Of a stretch of DNA of 64,000 nt, positions 60,724 to 64,000 are shown in pieces. The notes under the pieces were generated by a model, which saw only the letters and a list, made by a program, of their open reading frames with translations, made no database searches and was not told the DNA's origin. The DNA comes from Alphaproteobacteria bacterium (GTDB lineage: Bacteria; Pseudomonadota; Alphaproteobacteria; Micropepsales; Micropepsaceae). The position numbers and the translations under genes are program-made. Location: the NCBI GenBank assembly GCA_947474565.1, contig CANJIS010000004.1, forward strand, positions 1-64,000, in the 5' to 3' direction. Position 1 is the first letter of the stretch. Every line of letters starts with the position of its first letter.

Positions 60724-63156
60724 TTAAAGATACGCGACTCTTTGCCCGCCTTCATCCCGTTCGTCGGGGCGCGGCGCATCATGGATGCGGCGGGGAACAT
60801 GGCAGCGCACCAGGGTGCCGCCCTTGTCGTTGCTTTCGATTTCCACCCAGCCGTCATGCAATTCCATGAAGCGATTGACCAGCGCCAGCCCCAGGCCTGC
60901 GCCGGCCCGCTTGCCGCCCTGGCCCCGGGCGGAGAAGCGCTCGAACACATTCGCCTTGACGTCGGAGGGCAGGCCCGGGCCGTTGTCGCGCACCGATATC
61001 TGCACGTCTTCGCCGACGATCCGGCCCGACAAGGTGATATGGCCGCCGCGCGGCGTATACTTGAAGGCGTTGGACAGAAGATTGAAGGCGATCTGGCGCA
61101 TGCGGCGCTGATCGGCCAGGAACACGCCGGCGCCCGGCTTGCAGTCCAGCTCCAGGGTCAGTTCCATCTTGTTGGCCCATTCCCCGGCATGGGCGGCGAC
61201 ATCGGCCAGCAGGCCATAAAGATCAATCCGTTCCAGCTCCAGCCTGAGCGCGCCGGATTCCACCAGCGCCAGGTCCAGAATGTCGTTGACCAGATCCTTC
61301 AGCGTGCTGGCGCCGGAAACGATGGCTTCGACATATTCCCCCTGGCGGGTGTTCAATTCGCCCGGCACGCCGCTGTGCAGATGTTCGGCAAAGCCCAGGA
61401 TGGTGTTGAGCGGCGTGCGCAGCTCATACGAAACATGCTTGATGAAATCGGATTTCAGCTTGTCCGCCGCTTCCAGGGCATCGCCGCGGTCGCGCAAGGC
61501 GCTTTCGATGCGGAAACGGTCGCTGACATCGATGAAGGTCACCAGCGTCGCGCCATCGGGCAGCGGCGATAGCGCCAGGGACAGGATGGTGCGATCGCTG
61601 CGCTCGAAATCGCCCATGTCGCGCTGCTGGGCGCTGCCAGACACGATCTGTTGAATCAGCCGCTCCCACATCGCGGCGTCGCCGAATTTGCGGGTGGCGT
61701 TCTCGGCGATGCTGCGGATATGCGGCTCCCTCGTGAGTTCGCTTTCATTCATGTCCCAGATGCGGGCGAAAGCGGCATTGTGCAGCTTCATGCGGCCGTC
61801 AGGCCCGAACACCGCCACGCCTTCCATCAGCGTATCGAGCGTGGCGGACTGCACCTTGGCCAGGATGTTGTAATTGGATTCCAGCGCCAGCTTTTCGGTG
61901 ACGTCTTCGTAGAGGAAGCTCAAACCGCCCAGCGGATGCGGCTGCGCCACCACCCGAATGGTCTGGCCGCCGGGGATATGCCACAGCTCTTCCTGCGAAG
62001 CGCCGTCGTTGTAGATCGCCAGCCGCTGGCGCTTCCAGGCCTGGTAGTCGCGCTGCTCCGGCAAGCGGCGCGCTTCGCGTAAGCGATCCAGGATTTCGCC
62101 GTCGCTGGGGTGACGATCCAGCCATGCTTCGGGAAAGCCCCACAGCTTCACAAAGGCGCGGTTGTAGAAGGTGAGCTTCTGGTCCTTGCCGAAGATCGCC
62201 ACCGCCGTGTGAAGCTTGTCGAGCGTATCGGCATGAGCATCGGCATGCTGCTGCAGCCGGGCTTCGGCCGCCACCACATCGGTAGCGTCGGTGGCGGTGC
62301 CGATGATGCCGGCATCGCCCAAGGGAATTTGGGTGAAGGTCAGCGAGCGGCGCTGCCCCGCGACCACCGCGAAACGCTTGGCTTCCAGCATCACATTCTG
62401 GCTGCGGGCGCTGGCGGCCAGATCGCGCTCGCCCTTTTCCAGCGCCACTTGCTCGCGGCGGGCCTGATCCAGGTCGGCGGCGCCGGTGGCTTTCAGGAAG
62501 GCGTGATTGGCCCAGGTCAATGCCAGCGCCTTGTCGCGCAGCCACACGGGCACGGGCAGGGCGTCCAGCATGGCGCGGAAATCGGTGGTGGCTTCGGCGA
62601 TGGCAGGTTCTTCCAGCCACACCGCCGCCATCGAGCCGACGGCGCGGCCCCGCGCCACCAGCTTGCGGCCGTGGCGGTCCTGCACATTCAACTGAAAGGT
62701 GATGCCCTTGTCGGACAGATCGTCGAGCGCCTGGGACAGAACCAGCGCATCCGGTCCCTTGAGGCAGGATTCCAGCGTCGCGTCGGCGCCGCCATACGAG
62801 AATGGCCCGCTGCCGTCACGGCCCCACACCACCAGCGCTTCGCGGCCTGCGCCCAGCAGCGCATCACGTTCGCCCACGGCTGCCTTGGCGCGGGCGCCAG
62901 CGCCTCGGAGGGCGCGGCGCAGGCGCTGGGCGTTGCGCTGCTCCGCCAGGGCCCAGAGTGAAGACGCCACCGCCAGCGCCACCGCGCCGGCTGCCAGCGC
63001 GGAAAGGACCAGCATGCGGCCCTGGTCAAAATTGGTTGTGCTGAGGGGCGCGGCCAGGGCGGGAAGCGGAACCGTCGCACCAAAAGCGACAGATCCAAGA
63101 AGGCGCCGGAATCCGGCACCCCTCCCATACTGGTGTTTGTCCCCCGTGGGACCCAT
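60724..63156 (-). CDS. divL: DivL-type pseudokinase (cell-cycle regulator with Tyr in place of His)
   Basis: 810 residues. N-terminal membrane helix at about 47-69 (MLVLSALAAGAVALAVASSL), several PAS domains (about 85-555, e.g. FRAMLDALPVPVWLRDKALAL, TLDTLMEGVAVFGPDGRM), then a HisKA domain and HATPase_c (ISVRDNGPGLPSD, GAGLGLALVN). The HisKA motif reads HVSYELRTPLNTI, so the phosphoacceptor position is Tyr577, not His, as in Caulobacter DivL. DivL does not need kinase activity; it senses DivK and controls CckA and thereby CtrA. It is followed by matB and preceded by ahcY across a GANTC-rich region. Confidence 0.88.
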   Translation of the reverse strand: MGPTGDKHQYGRGAGFRRLLGSVAFGATVPLPALAAPLSTTNFDQGRMLVLSALAAGAVALAVASSLWALAEQRNAQRLRRALRGAGARAKAAVGERDALLGAGREALVVWGRDGSGPFSYGGADATLESCLKGPDALVLSQALDDLSDKGITFQLNVQDRHGRKLVARGRAVGSMAAVWLEEPAIAEATTDFRAMLDALPVPVWLRDKALALTWANHAFLKATGAADLDQARREQVALEKGERDLAASARSQNVMLEAKRFAVVAGQRRSLTFTQIPLGDAGIIGTATDATDVVAAEARLQQHADAHADTLDKLHTAVAIFGKDQKLTFYNRAFVKLWGFPEAWLDRHPSDGEILDRLREARRLPEQRDYQAWKRQRLAIYNDGASQEELWHIPGGQTIRVVAQPHPLGGLSFLYEDVTEKLALESNYNILAKVQSATLDTLMEGVAVFGPDGRMKLHNAAFARIWDMNESELTREPHIRSIAENATRKFGDAAMWERLIQQIVSGSAQQRDMGDFERSDRTILSLALSPLPDGATLVTFIDVSDRFRIESALRDRGDALEAADKLKSDFIKHVSYELRTPLNTILGFAEHLHSGVPGELNTRQGEYVEAIVSGASTLKDLVNDILDLALVESGALRLELERIDLYGLLADVAAHAGEWANKMELTLELDCKPGAGVFLADQRRMRQIAFNLLSNAFKYTPRGGHITLSGRIVGEDVQISVRDNGPGLPSDVKANVFERFSARGQGGKRAGAGLGLALVNRFMELHDGWVEIESNDKGGTLVRCHVPRRIHDAPRPDERDEGGQRVAYL

Positions 63157-63192
63157 CCCAAGCCAGCCCCTGTTAACCCCCGCCCGAACGGC

Positions 63193-63321
63193 GAATCACT
63201 GTTGAATCAACAAGATAGCTTCAGGACTCGAGTCCGCATAGCTATTGTGGTTAAGAAATTATGAAAATCTAAATGCGGCCCACAACCCCAGATTTAGCGG
63301 CCTGTGGATAATTAACGAGTC
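63193..63321. promoter_or_regulatory. GANTC (CcrM methylation) cluster upstream of divL
   Basis: Five GANTC sites lie within 129 bases: 63193, 63204, 63225, 63230 and 63317 (each 5 bases). By chance one is expected per about 256 bases, and they are usually rarer in such genomes. GANTC is the CcrM methylation site read by GcrA. The whole 379-base gap 63157-63535 holds this cluster, a DnaA box, the ahcY terminator and a duplicated ahcY end, but no gene. Confidence 0.6.
63303..63311 (-). promoter_or_regulatory. DnaA box upstream of divL
   Basis: A perfect TTATCCACA on the minus strand, within the divL upstream region and 6 bases from a GANTC site. A single 9-mer could be chance. Confidence 0.5.
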
Positions 63322-63379
63322 AAATCAGCGCGTTAATAATTCCGCGTACGGACAAGGACTTGGCTTGGGCCCCCTTAAC

Positions 63380-63418
63380 GAAAAACGCCCGGCAGGAGGT
63401 TTTCCGGCCGGGCGTTTC
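63380..63418 (-). terminator. Intrinsic terminator after ahcY
   Basis: An 11-bp stem AAACGCCCGGC/GCCGGGCGTTT around a 13-base loop, with T-rich sequence following in the minus direction. Confidence 0.85.
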
Positions 63419-63456
63419 GAAATGAAGACGGGGGTGACCCCGGGAAGGCTTAGTAA

Positions 63457-63572
63457 CGATAGGTGTCCGGCTTGTAGGGACCGGCCCCCCGGCGGCGGAG
63501 CCGCCCATCAAATGCCGAAGGCCGGTCTGCTCCCCTCAATAGCGATAGGTGTCCGGCTTGTAGGGACCGGCC
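63457..63572. repeat. 30-bp direct repeat duplicating the ahcY C-terminal codons
   Basis: 63457-63486 and 63543-63572 are identical over 30 bases, offset by 86. The right copy is the real ahcY end ([10 protein letters not shown] then TGA). The left copy again encodes [10 protein letters not shown] but with CGT TAC TAA instead of CGC TAT TGA. Confidence 0.9.
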
Positions 63573-64000
63573 TGCGGGATGGTGATGTAGTCCGACTGGC
63601 TCTTGGACAATTCGGTCAGCTGGGCGCCGACCTTGGCCAGGTGGAGGCGGGCGACCTTCTCGTCCAGCACCTTGGGAAGGACATAGACCTTCTTCTCGTA
63701 CTTGCCGGTGTTCTGCCACAGCTCGATCTGCGCCAGGGTCTGGTTGGTGAAGGAGGCGCTCATCACGAAGCTGGGGTGGCCCATGGCGTTGCCCAGATTC
63801 ACCAGGCGGCCTTCCGACAGCATGATGATGCGCTTGCCGTCAGCGAATTCAATCTCGTCCACCTGCGGCTTGATGTTGTGCCATTTGAGATTGCGGGTGG
63901 CGGCGATCTGGATCTCGCTGTCAAAGTGGCCGATGTTGCAGACGATGGCGCGGTCCTTCATGGCCCGCATATGCTCGATGGTGATAACGTCCACGTTGCC
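63536..64000 (-). CDS. ahcY: Adenosylhomocysteinase, C-terminal part, runs off the right edge
   Basis: 155 codons visible, in frame to the window end. [30 protein letters not shown] (seen as [14 protein letters not shown]), [22 protein letters not shown] and the C-terminal KPDTYRY are the NAD-binding and C-terminal signatures of S-adenosylhomocysteine hydrolase. It recycles S-adenosylhomocysteine to adenosine and homocysteine. Its last codons are duplicated 86 bases downstream. Confidence 0.97.
   Translation of the reverse strand, partial: GNVDVITIEHMRAMKDRAIVCNIGHFDSEIQIAATRNLKWHNIKPQVDEIEFADGKRIIMLSEGRLVNLGNAMGHPSFVMSASFTNQTLAQIELWQNTGKYEKKVYVLPKVLDEKVARLHLAKVGAQLTELSKSQSDYITIPQAGPYKPDTYRY

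Overview
This window is chromosomal DNA of a GC-rich alphaproteobacterium. The evidence is the kdsD-lptC-lptA-lptB-rpoN-ptsN order, trpF-trpB-trpA-accD-folC, aroA-cmk-rpsA-ihfB, tsaE-amgK-murU-addB-addA-trxA, a DivL-type pseudokinase next to ahcY, DUF1150 and TIGR02300 genes, HWE-family kinases, and promoter signals that match the alphaproteobacterial EcfG and CcrM/GcrA systems. The genus cannot be fixed from the sequence alone. No CRISPR array, prophage or plasmid functions are visible. The only mobile DNA is an IS3-family end at the left edge.

Layout. 1-330: end of an IS3-type insertion sequence, then what looks like the 3' remnant of an interrupted gene. 330-9977: accessory and signalling genes. 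These are a GT-A glycosyltransferase with a SEC-C tail, a DUF2490 outer-membrane protein, a cysteine-cluster protein, glycerate kinase, a NarL-type two-component pair, a PAS/HWE kinase divergent from a single-domain response regulator (both behind EcfG-like promoters), a secreted SUMF1-fold protein, a TonB-like protein and a TMEM175-type channel. 10025-15961: RNase D and the LPS-transport/sigma-54 operon. 15970-19518: cyclophilin, DUF1150, a small heat-shock gene with a heat-shock promoter and a ROSE-like leader, and a frameshifted pabBC fusion.

19579-31940 is the most accessory part. It holds a second SEC-C-tailed glycosyltransferase, a GMC dehydrogenase with a small Tat subunit, small secreted proteins, a VOC/methyltransferase/ACP/FkbH operon converging on an MBOAT/SGNH pair (a likely glyceryl-type acyl decoration system for a surface glycan), and two more glycosyltransferases including a GT10 fucosyltransferase. 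32405-32480 is tRNA-Ala(GGC), whose 3' end is repeated in inverted orientation just downstream.

32527-46779 is mostly housekeeping: TIGR02300, aroA, cmk, rpsA, a lysine-rich histone-like protein, ihfB, pyrF, trpFBA, accD, folC, an M28 peptidase and thioredoxin. 46816-55369 carries addAB, the MurU/AmgK peptidoglycan-recycling pair and tsaE. 55452-60720 holds a ferredoxin reductase/ferredoxin pair, a GDSL hydrolase, an MFS transporter and malonyl-CoA synthetase. The window closes with divL, a regulatory region dense in GANTC sites with a DnaA box, and the 3' end of ahcY, whose last codons are duplicated downstream.

Three genes carry probable lesions or sequencing errors: the HWE kinase (in-frame amber 24 codons before the natural end), pabBC (one extra T in a T8 run) and the IS-truncated gene at the left edge. 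All calls are by eye from the sequence; no database search was run.
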